A stretch of DNA of 64,000 nt, from contig OX467086.1 in NCBI GenBank assembly GCA_950106755.1, positions 32,010,001 through 32,074,000 of the forward strand, in the 5' to 3' direction. This stretch comes from Climacium dendroides (taxonomy: Eukaryota > Streptophyta > Bryopsida > Hypnales > Climaciaceae). Each line of letters opens with the position of its first letter. Position 1 is the stretch's first letter. The position numbers were made by a program, and so were the translations under genes. The notes under the pieces are model-generated. The model was not told where the DNA came from. It did no database searches and saw only the letters and a program-made list of their open reading frames with translations. Positions 11,061 to 24,297 of the stretch are shown in pieces.

Positions 11061-12700
11061 CAAGATAGGTAGCTCAAAAAATCTATAAAAACTTCAAATA
11101 TTTTAAATTTGATTTATTATAGATTATATTTTTGTTTGTAGAAAGATTTGGTTCATTCCATTTGAAGAAGTGATGTGAAAGTTATGAAGCTTCTTTGTTT
11201 TTGTGATAATTTTTTTTTTTAAAAAGAGAGAGTTGCAAATGAATTCTTTTGTTTTTTCAAAAGAGTGAGTCTCATTGTTGGTATTAGTGTGTTTCAATTC
11301 CATCTTAGAGCTATCAACAATTTCGTATTTTTCCTTCCATCTCCTCCCTTCCAACTTGAACCCTTCTATCTTTTGGTTCAATATTTTGGTTCAATAGTTA
11401 CAATCTTTGATTGTGTTTAAACTTTGAAAATTAAAGAAAATAATTAGTGCTGAATTTCTTGAAAATATCTCACATTGAAGTAATTTGACAATCCACAATA
11501 TCTGATTACAAGGTTATTAAATTCTAATCTTGATGCTCCACTTCTTTTCATGTAATCCAAATATGAAAAAAAGGCTGAAGAAGCTCTGCTTCATAACTCA
11601 TTTGAAGCATAACAAGTTTGTCCGATATCCAACTTCGATATCAGATCATACGTCTTTGTGCATTTTGGGGTTACAGACTTTTAGTCTGAGAGGTATTAAG
11701 CAGAAGAAGAAATGTGTTCACAATTAACCAGGAATACGTACTTGACCTACTTGTTTGAATTCACAGCCGGTGCAATAAACTGTCATATGCATAATAGACG
11801 TCTGAATCATGAATCAGATGGGCTGCTGATCCGTGCTTAAAAACAGCAATGCTTGTAGAGATGTAACAGTAACAGTCATGGGCACTCAAAAAGTCTACTG
11901 TGCACCAACTCCTCCAATACAGGAATCTCTCCTAAATGTGAAGCTACAAGAATGAAATTGATCGAGTCTAAAATCAGATTCTGTCATCGCCCATGTATAT
12001 CACTCTCAAAATATGATACACTAATGTCTAGTTAAATAAGAAGCAGAACAAATTTCATTCGCTGCAGATTTCGGTGTTCTAACTTCTGCATATTTGTGTC
12101 ATTTCACAACTCATATCAGAAGTCATGTCACTACATTTCACAGCATGAAATATTTACATCTAGTGTAAGTTTCTCCAACAGATCACTTGTTCGGACATTA
12201 TAAAGACAGTTTAGTTACATGGGAAGGTTCTAACTCCACTTCCTCATGTTTCAAACTCAGCATTTTCCCCTTCACCTCGCACACGCAGGATTCGCAACAT
12301 GCCTTTGACCCTCCGAGGAAGTGGGCAATTGCGTGTATTCCCTTGGCAGTCGCACGTAAGGGATTTATATGAAATTCCCATGTCAAACTTTCCTTGTGTG
12401 CATGACTTTCCTGGGTTAAACACCAAACATTCTAAACTAAAACCTTTATAAAGGTTTAAAGGGACCTTTCTATGGGTATGTATCGATCTATTAGAGCCAG
12501 TGTTGTTTTTTTTTAACAGTGGAGGCTTGCATGCCCTCACACTAGTGGCGCATTTATGGAGGGATTTAGTTTAGATAGGCTAAAATCGTCTGACAGTAGC
12601 GAGAAATCGCCAGAAAAAAAAAACGTGATTAGATCTATAATAAGAGATAATTGTAAGACAAAATAAGAAAAACGAGTTCGAAAGAAAGCATCGTGTTTTT
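11061..12700. other. Intergenic region passing from AT-rich into a GC-richer island
   Basis: No supported gene. Composition rises from about 11500. An 18-bp perfect palindrome, AAACCTTTATAAAGGTTT, lies at 12440-12457. Short frames on both strands resemble nothing I recognise. Confidence 0.4.
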
Positions 12701-14790
12701 ACAACTTTATTGTTCGTGTTAGTCCCCATAATTTTACTCGACTAGCAAGTGAGAAAACGAAACCCCAAATCAAAACTAGAATGCACTAACCCCAAGCTAG
12801 CAACCTAGAAAGCTGTTAGAACAAGCTACTAGATGTAGAGATATACTACAAGTCTACAACCTGTCAATGTACATCCAATAACAGAACTCCCGACTGCTGA
12901 GCGTAACAGCCAGGCACTGAATTTCTTCATTTTTCACATGGTGAAACAAAAGGTGCAGATCAACTGAATTAATCGCTGTCTCCAGGCTAAAGAATTGGAT
13001 TGCAATCCAGTGCCGGACGGTAAGAATATGTACACCAAGGCTACATGGAATACGTACATCTTCCGATACGTACCTCACATTGAAAATTTCACGAGGAGCT
13101 TGAGTTTTACAATTGGCAAGCAATGCTGAAATTAGTGTATATGGTTTCGAATCCTCTTGGTCTGACTATCTAGATTTCCTTCCTACAACAACACCAATTT
13201 ACAAAGAAACCAGTTCAACACCAGCTCCTGGAATATCAAGAGCATGAACCCTTCAGACATTATGCTTGCTAACTACACCGTACTACCTATGCAGCGGCTG
13301 ATGTGGTTTGGTATTTCATTCTTCTAAAGCTGAAGGAATTAAAACCTACAGGCACCAGAGAATGAACTATTTTCTATCGCCCAGCTGAGTTTTCGACTCA
13401 AACTCACCATCTGATCTATCCCATCTGAGGATCGTAGAATGGTATATACGCTGATGTGATAAAGCAACCAATGAGAATGCCAAACCAGCACCAAGTAGCA
13501 CATGCATAAACAATATGGAAAAACAGTGTTCGGTTAGAGAATCCCACGCACAGTCTACCCAAACACAAGTCATCAAAAGTGCGCTAGGAGTTCAAACTCT
13601 AGCAACTGAGTCCCTAACTTCTCTAAACCTGCAAAACAGACGTACACAAGGGATATGCACTGGAAACCATGAGCCACAATATATGAGTCGTACCCTTGTA
13701 CAGCCGTACCCACGTAACGGTCGAAGCTGAACTGCAAACAAAGCGAAACGTCCGGCCTTCCTTCACGTCCAGGAAATTTGAGGAGACTTCATGGAGCAGG
13801 CAATGACGGTGATGCGCAATTAGATGAAACTCCCATGTGTTCAGGGCATGTATGTACCCCAGCAATTAAGTTGTCTACCATATGTAGCCTGTAGAAACAC
13901 CTCAAGAGTTTGACACCTCCACCGACGTCGTGGTCCAAAGGAATCGAAACACTGGAATGGAATGAAACGAATGACGGAATGCACTTCCAACTGTCACCCA
14001 CATCGGCTCGACATCAGTCGCTTCAGGTGTTTCTACAGCCCAAATATGATGACAACAATGACAAAGCGCTCTCACTGGTCCAACCGAACTCCATTCGCAG
14101 CAAACTCACAGCAAACTCGCAGCACACGCACTCGCTCGCAGCAGACGGCGCGGCAACCCTACCCAGCAAACCTCTCCACCCGTGTTATCGAAACTGCTAG
14201 CCAATGCAAACAAGGAACCTCCCGCTCTTACAAGTGAGCTCACAGTATCAGTGCTAGCTAGCTCACCACCACCACCACCACCACCACCACGAACTACATA
14301 CCCCAAACTGAGTGCACACAAACTGTCTACTACTAAGCTTCCACTAGCAACGAGACAGTCGAGTCGAGTCGCGGAATTGCGGAGCCACGGAAGTCGCCAG
14401 GAGCCACCCGGAGCCAGATGCTCCAGATGATGCTTCTTCCTGGCCCCAGAAATCACGAGCGAGAGGTTCAGCACCAACGAGGCCGCAACAGCGGCATCGT
14501 CGATGTATGGAACTGAATGAACCCAGCCCCACATTCCAAATCTACAGCTTCTGGCAACGAAAAGGGAAGGAATGAGGGATCCATCCACTCATTCATACGA
14601 ATGTGAGACCAGCCCGACTAGCGGCACGGCACGGCCATCGACTCGTTGTGCTTGGGTGGGGGAAAAGCCCGGCGCTGTCTGTCTGTCTCGGTGTGTCTGT
14701 CTCTGACTCGGAAGGGGAATCCATATCAGTTCGCATCCCTGAGCTGAGATGAATGCTCTGGACGAGGAAGTTCGGCTATTTAACCTCTTT
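12700..14790 (-). other. Candidate minus-strand non-coding transcription unit
   Basis: This GC-richer block has promoter-like and polyadenylation-like signals on the minus strand. A TTAAATAG TATA-like box lies at about 14774-14785. AATAAA (TTTATT on the plus strand) lies at 12706-12711. The longest minus frame (14106-14588) has a Gly run coming only from the (CCA)n tract and resembles no family. No coding exon chain could be built. It may be a long non-coding RNA, a miRNA host gene or a gene relic. Confidence 0.25.
14264..14290. repeat. (CCA)n microsatellite
   Basis: About nine consecutive CAC/CCA triplets. It encodes an artificial Gly run on the minus strand. Confidence 0.95.
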
Positions 14791-15845
14791 CCGCCATAGC
14801 CACGGGCTTCAGGTTGGCTTTCCCTGAGGAAGCTGCCCATGCCCGGACCAAGGGAATCTTCAGCCCCTGGAAGCCTCCGCCGGGCAGCAGAACCTGAAAC
14901 AACCGGCCAACAAGGTCAATGTTGACTGTTGGGCCACGAAAGAGGCTCGTTCCATTTGTGGCCCATTTTTGTATATTTTTAAAACTTTTTTTTCTGTGGC
15001 TGGGTTTCATAACTTTGAATTCATGGCAGTACGGATGGTTTCGATCATGTCAGTCACTGATGTGGGTGTCTATTGGTGAGCTTTCTGGAAATGAGTGCTC
15101 ATTCTTGTTTCTTAGGGGGGAGTGAATGAAAAAAATAATAGTTTTGGGGAAGGAAAATTTAGAAAGGGAGAAAGGGGGAAATGAGTGTTATTTTGGGGTG
15201 CAGGGCATGCAGAATGTTCTTCTTTGGCAGGGCAGTGTGTGACGTGTTCCGAAGTGGGGATCTTGCCTTGGGTGTGGCACTAATTTTTTTTGGGGTGGAG
15301 ATTTTTTGATGACCGACCGACCTGCTCACCTGCTTGCTTGCTTGCTTGAGCGCGCTCCATTTCGATTCATCCGTCCAGATTTGATTTGGCAGAGCAAGGA
15401 ATATCAGAGGAGCAGGGGATTCATGTTGCTGCTTAACTTACCCATGTTGTTATTATATTATTAGCTAGCTCAAAACGTTCAAGGTGTAATGCAATTCAGT
15501 CCGCTTTTTATAGGGGATTTTCATAACTTGCATTTCGAGAATGAGATCCTTCGCAAATCTGTGGATCTAATTTCGGTTTAAGATAGAGAACGTCGACTGC
15601 CGTTCATGTTTTATATTAGCGCTGATCCGTCTATTTTAACACGAAAAAGGGCGCGGAGGGATGGATTAGGAAATTGGAAAAGGCCTTCAACTGTCCCTCT
15701 GTAATTGCACTCTGCATTCCATGCACGTCCTTGGAATAAGGGAGGCGGCGGGTTTTTTTCCAGGGATGATCAAGCTATTTGGAGGGGTTGGTTGCATGCA
15801 GGCTTCAAAGCATTTTCGAGTACATTTTTCCTTGAAAGACAAATG
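14791..15845. other. Upstream flank of the GC-richer island
   Basis: No gene recognised. There are short simple repeats: CTGT-rich text at about 14675-14700 just before this stretch, GACC at about 15310, and (CTTG)n at about 15333-15350. If the minus-strand unit at 12700-14790 is real, this would be its promoter side. Confidence 0.35.
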
Positions 15846-15977
15846 AAAGTCACACATTTATTTATGGTAAGGTAGTAGAAAGTCACACATTTATTTTTGG
15901 TAAGGTAGTAGAAAGTCACACATTTATTTTTGGTAAGGTAGTAGAAAGTCACACATTTATTTATGGTAAGGTAGTAG
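15846..15977. repeat. 33-bp tandem repeat, exactly four copies
   Basis: The unit AAAGTCACACATTTATTTAT followed by GGTAAGGTAGTAG is repeated at 15846, 15879, 15912 and 15945. Only an A/T change separates outer from inner copies. Because 33 is divisible by three, it creates an artificial 11-residue repeat frame on the minus strand. Confidence 0.95.
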
Positions 15978-16291
15978 AGTTCATTGTAATGTGATCCCCG
16001 TTTTGTAGAAGAGGTGTTCAAGGAAGCTTTAACCCTTAAAGGACGACAAGGTGACTTTGGAAATCATCAATTTTTATGACTATGAAGCATTGGCTTAAAA
16101 AAATTGTAATGACACTCATTGCAAGACAAACTACTGTAGAAGACCTCCCTTTTTCTTGCAAAATTTCAATGATGAATAGTTTCACTTCTCTCCTACATGG
16201 AAAGATCCCCTATCATTCATCGAACACAAAACATCCACCTCGATGTTTAAGGATTTAGAAAGAATATTACGGAGTACAAAAGAAACACAAC

Positions 16292-16400
16292 ACCAAACTC
16301 CATCAAATCAAATTTGGGTACTTCAAAGTGTTGTGTGTGTCTTGTACATCAAACTCCATCAAATCAAGTTTAGATACTTCAAGGTGTTGTGTTTTGTGTT
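16292..16400. repeat. Tandem duplication, unit about 55 bp
   Basis: Two adjacent copies of text with AAACTCCATCAAATCAA, then TACTTCAA and GTGTTGTGT, starting near 16292 and 16346. Confidence 0.7.
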
Positions 16401-16450
16401 TTTCTCAAACCCCATCTCCTAGTCCCTCATTGCACACATTTTACTATTAT

Positions 16451-16686
16451 TAACTCTAGTGGTACCTTAAATTTTGAAAGGATGAGACCTATCACTAAGG
16501 TATTTTGCTAAAAATGATTTGATTTTTGGACCATGCTAAAAATGATCCGATTAATAGGACCAATAGGTGTATTCTTCATTTCTAACTTTAGTGGTACCTT
16601 AATTTTGAGAGGATGAGACCTATCACTAAGGTACTTTGTAAAAAATGATCCAATTTTTGGACCAATAGGTGTATTCATTTCTACAA
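16451..16686. repeat. Tandem duplication, period 132 bp
   Basis: Two copies beginning TAACTCTAGTGGTACCTTAA (16451) and TAACTTTAGTGGTACCTTAA (16583). Both continue with GGATGAGACCTATCACTAAG. The second copy is shorter. Confidence 0.85.
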
Positions 16687-16973
16687 TACTCTTGAAAGTC
16701 ATTGATTAGCAAAGTCATTGATTAGCAACTTGTTGGCCTCATTATCCTTCCTAGCTTAAATTGTCATTATAAGCATTTCAATGTCTTGAGCCCAATTAGC
16801 AAATTGTAGCGAAAGATGTTGTTGCAAATAGAGTTTGAATATTTTGCTACTCAAGAATATATTATGAATTTTCAAAATCAATATATTGCAGGCTCCTGTA
16901 ATGAATCATATGCTTAGTAGGAAACAACATGTTTAAATCTTTGACACAACAAACAGTGATGCATGAATAGTGG

Positions 16974-17190
16974 CACTCCTAAATAGCCACTTTGATAGTC
17001 TACCTAAGTTCTAAATAGAAAACTTATGTTTTTATTTGTAGATTTGGTTTGCCAACACCCCTAAATAGCATTTTGATAATTTATCCAAGTTTTAAATAAG
17101 ATTTGGTTTGCTAGCACCCCACAATAGCTACTTCGATAATCTACCTAAGTTCTAAATAGGAAACTTGAATTTTTACTTGCAAATTTGGTT
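16974..17190. repeat. Three tandem units, the middle one deleted
   Basis: Copies start near 16974, 17057 and 17116. Each contains CACCCC/CACTCCTAAATAGC, then CTAAGTTCTAAATAG and TTTGGTTTGC. The middle copy lacks about 24 bases present in the outer two. Confidence 0.75.
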
Positions 17191-19639
17191 TGCTATTAGG
17201 CAAAAATAAGAATTTGTTTTAGTTATAAGTAGTTTAATATACCACTACCTTAGCCCACTTCGATTCATATTTTTTAAAATCTTCTAGAATTAGTAATAAT
17301 TTTAAAGCTAGTATGATATATGACCTTGATTTTTTTTAAATTTAGAAATAAAAAGAACACAAGTCTATTATTGCTAAAAGAAAGGAGAGTACAAAAGTTT
17401 GAAAGCTTTACAACATCTCCACCCAAATATTTCACCACCAATAAATCAATAATTTAATATCTAACCCTATGTTAGATGGCATTTCAAGGAAGAGGCAATA
17501 TTGGCACCTTCTACCTTCCATTATAATTGTTGTATATAAAGGTTATTGGACCTACATGTGAAGTTGTAAGCTCATGTGAAAATACCTCTATGCCCAACTT
17601 CCATACACACCAGGCTAGTAGAATTAAAGAAAAGTCAAAGCATATTTTTTAAGTTCTAAACTACATTTTTGGCAACATAACAATTTTGGCAGCTCACTAC
17701 AAATGGAAAAAAAAATTCTTTGAAATTTTCACACAAACATGTGCCCAAGGAGTAGCTTTAAAGCCCAAAAGATTTCATACCTTTCGACTACATGGTTAAA
17801 AAATTATTGTATGATATGTAATTTTCTTTGAATTGCGGACACAATGGGCAACTCAAAAAAAATTTAATAAAAAAAATTAAAATTTAGAGATTGATTTTCT
17901 ACATTTATATATACATGGAAAGCTTTGAATCATTCCATTGTGATTAATGTAATGAAAGTTATGAAGAGTTTTAATTTGCAAGTAGTTATGGAATCTCTAT
18001 TCTAAAATAACTCAAAAGTCCTTTATTTAACTCAATTTTCAATATTTTTTTAAAAGAATAAAATCATTAGGTGTACATTGTTTATTACAACATTACAACA
18101 ATTTGAATTGGCATTTTTCAAGTCCATAAATAAATTGCTAACAATTTAGTATTTTGAATCATTCTCTATTTCTTTCTACTTACTATTTTTTTCCTATATA
18201 TTGTGCAATTCTAAATGATCTGAAATTTTTTAAGCATCTCAATAACTTTCCTTAAAGAATGAATCCAAAAAAGAACCTCCAACATGGACATTTTTTCATA
18301 CAAATGTGACTGCATGAAGTATAGATGCCCATTTTTTCACACAACTTCCAAAAGGATTTTTATCTCTTGTAATCTACATGGTGAAAATTTCAAAAAAAAT
18401 TCCACATCTTCTCAAACCAACATACTAGAAGATCCCATGGTTATACGTGCCCCCAAAAGATTTTTTTCTAAAATTTGGTACTTGTACTAGAATTGGCAGT
18501 TTTTGAGCATTTCGAGTGAAAAAATAGTCAAAAACCTTTACGGTTAAAAATACCATAGTTTTTTAATTGATGACTACTTTAAATCAATGGGCAGCTTGAC
18601 TAAAATAATTCTAGCTATAAACCAATGATCAAAGTATTGAGAATACTTAAATGAAATTTAGTGTTGGTCATTGACTCGGCCTACACAATACAAAACCTAG
18701 CTCCATCATCATTAGGAGCTTCCACAAGTGAATCCCATCTTCGCATTTTTCATGGTGTACGACTCCTCATCACAACTATATATGAAAAATATTAGGTTTG
18801 TTGCTCAATTGTACTCACCCATAAAACCTACATAATTTAGACAAAAATTCTTTCATAATTCTAAAAGCATTAATTTCAAGGAAAAACACCAATTGAAGGT
18901 ATTAGACTAATTTTAAGATGGAAGTATTATCCCACTCACATTTGCGATTTGTCATTGATCCTATCTCGGGAGGACCATTCTTCTTTTGGAAAATCCATTG
19001 CAATAATCACATCTTGAATTTAATCTTTAATTGCCTAACCAACCATATATGGTTGATGCAAAATTATAGGCTTATTTGGGTAAAGGCAATTAAAGTCTTT
19101 TGACTATTTTATAATTTTTTCAAGCACTATTGGAGGCTAACTATTAGAATTTTTAAATTTTTCATTGAAAAAGGAAAATATTTGACTTTTGAGAGGTTTT
19201 CAAATGCAAATATGTACCATTAATGAAAGTGCAAAGCTTGCAAATTTTACTTGAGTTATTTGCAATTTCTACTTATCAAAGAAAATTGCATTTCAACAAT
19301 TGTAAGGTGGATTTTGTAATGAGTTTGATAGCTCATCATTTGAGCTTAAGGTTTTTGGAAGTGCATTTTAGTGTACTAACACAATTTCTATTTTTTCATG
19401 TCACCTCCAATCCCCCTGAAAAATTTATATGCAATTTCTTCAAACATTGTGGTGAGGGGCATCTTACTAAAAATAGGACACATGCATTTCTCTTGTTACA
19501 ATCTTACAACTCCTATGCAATTTCACACTCAAAATTGGTGTGCATACCAATAAGCAAGCTCATTAAACATTTATATGGTTAGATTTTGAAAACAAACAAA
19601 CAATTTGCTTCATTGGAGATAACTATAAGCCCATGATCT
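17191..19639. other. AT-rich intergenic region
   Basis: No gene can be supported. A 119-codon frame at 19223-19582 shows no convincing domain and is probably chance or a degraded mobile-element relic. Confidence 0.45.
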
Positions 19640-20470
19640 TTTTTCATAGGAAAAACACATTTGGAAATGCTTGGGCACTTAGGGGATTAAGGAAGAGTAA
19701 TCTAATCCCATCAATCACCGAATTCCAACGTCTACCAGACCCTTCCATTAGCATCAGTCACTCACCCATTACCACAATCGTAGCACCCCTTTCGCATCAC
19801 GACAATGCATTTGGAAAAAAAACCACATCACTCAACACGAGGTTTCGCATGGGGTCTATCCACATTCTACCAATTTCGTCCCAACAAACTTTGAAAACTT
19901 ACAGAAAACTCATTTCTTGTCGAAATATCTTGATTCCACTTGCAAACGACTTCTCTCCCAACTTCAATTATCAATCTCTAAAAAAATATGTGAGTTGACA
20001 AATAGCTTCTCGAAGGTACCTAAATATAGCAAAACCTGGGTGATAATAGGCTGATCTACCTTCTATCTTGGGTCGTGAGCGGGAATCGCGTGGCGAACGT
20101 ACATAACTACTATTGAAATAGGCTTTGGAGGCCTTAAAAATTTATTTTTTCTGTAAAATTAGTGCGCAAATGAATGCACAAGCCAGCTTTGAGTGTACTA
20201 CGGTTGAGAAGCGCAAGCAAGTTATAACTCTTATTAATTGCGAACCCCAGCCTTGGTTTGTACATCTCCTTCCTGACAAGAGATTGGTAAAGATCCAGTT
20301 GTACTCTCGCGGATGTCCCGAGGCTCCTTGAGAGGCACAATTGCATGCATTCCGCAGCGGCCTCGAGACGGCCGGATGGATGGGTACCTTTTGCGTAACT
20401 TCCCAAGGAGGTCGCTGATTTCTTATCCAACTTGATCGTACTTGAGATGGAGGTCGCACCAAAATGGGTT
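19640..20470. other. GC-richer patch with unrecognised short frames
   Basis: Frames of 121 codons (19633-19998, +) and 68 codons (20125-20331, +) have more normal composition than their surroundings but match nothing I know. The text CTTAGGGGATTAAGG near 19678 resembles a right end of the TTAA-bounded family. The stretch could be exon remnants or the interior of an unidentified mobile element. Confidence 0.3.
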
Positions 20471-22079
20471 CCTCAAGTTACAAAAGTTTCGTTCGGAAAG
20501 TTGTTTGGATGTCGTAAGTGTATATGAATGATGGGTTCATATGAAAATTGTGTGGGCAAAAATGTGACAAAGAATCATGACATGGTTTGAATTTCATTGT
20601 AATGTATGCAAACCCTAATCTACAACAAGGGAAACAACCCTGAAACAATCTCTTTGAGGCTTGAAAAAACATCTAATGGAACAATTCAGTATTTTAAATC
20701 ATCATCAAGACTACTTCTCTCTACTTACTATTTTTTTTCAAGCATGAATGTGAATTATTTATTATTGAAATTTTTTGAAATGTATTCCCAACTTATTTCT
20801 TCCATATATTATGGAGAGTTGCAAGTTGTAGGATCTACACATTTTTAGGTAAAAAGTTTGCAAGATAAAATCTAACCGTCTAGAAAGAGTTGAAAAATAC
20901 TTCTCATTGAAATCCAAGCACCATGATCTTGCAATTTGTAAGGTTTCTGAAATTTTAGGGGGGTGTACTCTAAGAAGTTAATTTAAGGATCCCACAATTG
21001 GATATGTTAAAAACTATAAATATAGATGGAGATTTTAGCCTTGCTTTTGAGACTAGTATTTTGAAGTAGTTTTTGGCCTCTAAACATGAAAGAAATTTAG
21101 GGGTTAATCCACCACGAATATCTCCACTCCAAACCCTCAAATCATTAAAAAAAATTCTTTTTATTCACATAAAATTTAAAAACTTAAAAATATTAGTATC
21201 TGAAGCATATGAAAATACCACATAAAATAGGCACAAACAAAGCTAGCTTTGGACTTATAGGTTGCATATTTTTGAATGATATTTAGGATTGTTGATGGAT
21301 GACTACAAATCCTTTGGTGAATTCTTGTATATTTTTGTTCACATATTTATACAAATGTACTTGTGAAATTTGTCATAAATGAAGATTTGTTACTTAAAAA
21401 TTTGAACACTATTTGGGACAAAATGGCATCCTAAACTATTGATTTCATCATCCAAAATATGGACTTCAAGGTGCTAATAAGGTTTTCAATGGAAGTCAAA
21501 TTAATGAATTACTACAAATAAAACATTTAATAAACTTACTCTAGAGACAAAGTAAAACTTCATTATAATTTTGGAAATGTAATTTTCATGCATCCGCAAG
21601 TTGGGATGCATTTATGAATGTTTTGGTCTCAAAATTTAAATATTGTAATTATTGAAAAAAAACAAGGTTCTGCCTTTTAAAAAATATTGTAGGTTTTAAA
21701 ATTGTAGTTATTACCTATTTTTGAAATTGGTTCCTCTCACTTTGTATTGCTCTATATAACATTTTACCATTTCGATTATAAAATATTCCATAGAAAAATT
21801 TGATTTTTTTTCAATGTTTTATCCTTCATATCAATAAATACATAGCTGTTCATTTATTGTTGTAAGGATTTGACCTTTTCAAACTTAAACATTCAATGTT
21901 TTGAGATCTTATAAGTTAATAATTAACTCTTTGTTGGTTAATATTGTCACTTATATAAACTATTCAATGGAGCTAGTTATTCTATAAAGCACCTCTTTGT
22001 AGTTCTAGCATGGTATTCAAAACAAGCCTATATATGGAGTCAATGTAATTATGGTAAATAAAAATCAACCATAGTGTGG
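20471..22079. other. AT-rich intergenic region, nothing recognised
   Basis: No usable frame, RNA gene or clear repeat was seen. Confidence 0.45.
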
Positions 22080-22690
22080 TCAATTTATCATCAATACATA
22101 TTCAATGTAAATATATTGTATTAGAGTCTTGGACAATAGTTGTGAAGAGATCCACCCTTTGTTGAACCCAAGTTGATTTTGTGAGGATTTGAGATATTGT
22201 CTTCCTTCACAATAATTTGTATGCACTATACTATTGCCACAATATAATGAAATAAAAATAAAAATAAAAATAATTTTCCAAAATTTTAATTCATAAGAAC
22301 TATGAAATTCTATATATTTTTTTGTGTCATGAGTTGGAATGCCACAAAACATAGTCTATGCACCCTCCTTGTAGAGAGCTTTCTAATGGTATGAAGGAGT
22401 CCAAGGGATGCATGGTTCTGGAAATCTCACCATAATAAATAAACAAAACAAAACAATCTAATTCTAGATATTGGCTTCTTTCACAATAATCAGTGTGCCT
22501 TTTGCCTTTGCCACAATAAAATAAATATTCAATAACTTTCACATTATAGGTCCAAATGCCATAAAAAAAAGCCCATACATTCTTCCTCACAAAGGGATTT
22601 TTGATGCTACCAAGAATGTGATCATAGGATGCACAATTATTAAGATCTTATCATAACAAACAAAACAAAATAAATCGAGAAATAAACAAG
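22080..22690. repeat. Two diverged direct copies of an unidentified repeat
   Basis: Two roughly 260-300-bp copies follow one another. Shared landmarks are TTCACAATAAT, GCCACAAT with an A-rich tail, and AATGCCA followed by A-rich text, ending near ATAATAAATAAACAAAACAA and ATAACAAACAAAACAAAATA. A third copy lies inverted at 43868-44190. Confidence 0.55.
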
Positions 22691-24080
22691 TTTGGGGAGT
22701 GACAAGCTTTGCTTTAATGCCATTAGAGGTGTTGTTGCACTATTGTTGTACATAAAAATATTCTTTGCTAAATGAGGCATTATAATGATTTATTTCGATT
22801 TTAGTGAAGATGCCAAAGTAGTACAAGTACAAAATTTATTTTTTGTGGAAACTAGTGCAACATAGTAATACTCCAACTTGCACTAATGTACCACTAACAT
22901 TATTAACCAATGATAAGGGGGGTCTTTTTTGCTCCCCCCACAAGCGGGAGATCCCAATATGGCAACTTCCCAACCAACCAACAACTCGCTACAACTTCCC
23001 AATTAGCTAATGACACTCTGCACATTAACCCATAAACAAAGCTGCCGCCATTTTTTGGTCGATGAATGACAAAGAATCCTTGAATGCAACACAATAGTGC
23101 AACTATTCATCCTCGAAATTTTGCATGAAAAGGAGAGGCCTTGTATAGTAGTTTGACTTCCAATGAGTGCTTTTGGATTTTTTTTTTAGTCAATTATTCA
23201 CACAATGCCAAAAGAAATGATTTCCACGATCACCAAACCATCCGTTAAGGATTAAACTAACTTCACTCCCAGGGATCCAAGGAAGGATTATCCAATCTTC
23301 AAGTAAAAATACTTTTAGAGCATTGCCACCCATTCCCTTGAAACAAAGCTAGGGAAATAGAGTGGCCCAAGCCCTACAGTTCTTGGGTTGCTTCCGTCTC
23401 CACTTATTCCTAAGGAAGTGAACATGCCAAAACAAGACAATCTCGTACATTAATGACTTGGTAGAATTAAGAGCCAACCAATTAACATGCTAATTGATTA
23501 AAAAAAATGTAAGAAATGGCCCACAAACCAACAAACCGACAAGATTTAGTATATGAGTCAACTAGCATGGCAGGGACGCTCTCCTAGTTGGTTTGGAGAG
23601 AGAATTGTGTTGTGATTGAGTTCTTTTTGTCCTCTTCCTAGGTCTGCGGTGGACTACTTTTTCTTTTGCCGTCCACGCACGAGCCCAGGGCAAGGAGCTT
23701 CCCCATGAATGAGTGGCAATGCTCATAGGCTGGTTACCACTTTTATGTACAGCACCGTGGCTTGCATAAATTAGTGTTACAAACACTACTAGTGTGACTC
23801 AGTTGCTTTTGAGTTTTGAAGTTTTTATAAGGAACAAACGGGATCCTCACTCATTGCCCTTTGAAATAATTTTTCAATGACTGCCCCCCTCCCCCCCCCC
23901 TCTTCCTCAAAAGGAAAAAAAAATTTAATTTCTGTAGCAGCTCCTGCTGCCCGAGTCCCCAACTGCCCTGAACTGCACCTGGGCCGAAAATAGTCACCGA
24001 AAAACATGGGTCCATGGATGGCTTGGGTTCCGAGCTGCTGGTGACATCACCCCTTCCCAAATCAGTAACTTACTACAGTA
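22691..24080. other. Intergenic region with GC-richer part, no supported gene
   Basis: It contains the second copy of the dispersed repeat of 32-300 (at 23106-23240). From about 23240 the sequence is GC-richer, including homopolymer runs of C near 23885-23900. No domain was recognised on either strand. Confidence 0.4.
23106..23240. repeat. Dispersed repeat, copy 2 (uninterrupted)
   Basis: Matches 32-56 joined directly to 181-300. Landmark words are GAAATTTTG, CCTTGTA and CTTCCAATGAGTGC. Confidence 0.6.
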
Positions 24081-24297
24081 CACTAATGATGATAAATAGT
24101 GTTACCCATACTAACTGTTTTGGAAATGCTGTAAGTTTTTACTCTTCATAAATATTTTTATGAAAATCATAAATCCTAGTGTCATTCTAAGTGGGAAAAC
24201 TCTACATCCATAGTTGGTAAAAATATTCATCAAGAGTAAAAACTTATGGCTTTTAAAAATAAATTAGTGTAGGTAACACTATTTATCATCATTAGTG
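24081..24297. mobile_element. TA-flanked MITE with long terminal inverted repeats
   Basis: The left end CACTAATGATGATAAATAGT and the right end (the same in reverse complement) are perfectly inverted for more than 24 bp. Further inverted similarity runs inward: TTTTTACTCTT pairs with AAGAGTAAAAA. TA flanks both ends (24079-24080 and 24298-24299). It is 217 bp with no frame. The TA target and CACTAA...AAATAGTGTT ends link it to the pogo-like transposon at 41816-43625. Confidence 0.85.

Noticed and set aside
12440..12457. 18-bp perfect palindrome as an operator-like site
   Set aside because: It is AT-rich and isolated; one such palindrome in 64 kb is weak evidence for a binding site.
14106..14588. 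160-codon minus-strand frame with a poly-Gly stretch
   Set aside because: The Gly run comes from a (CCA)n microsatellite. The rest resembles no family and lies in a probable non-coding island.
15770..16021. Minus-strand frame encoding an 11-residue repeat (FYYLTKNKCVT)
   Set aside because: It is produced by the 33-bp tandem repeat; there is no sign of a gene around it.
19223..19582. 119-codon frame with CGEGHLTKN, reminiscent of a zinc knuckle or a degraded Mutator-like relic
   Set aside because: The required Cys/His spacing is not met, and no second domain or inverted termini could be found.
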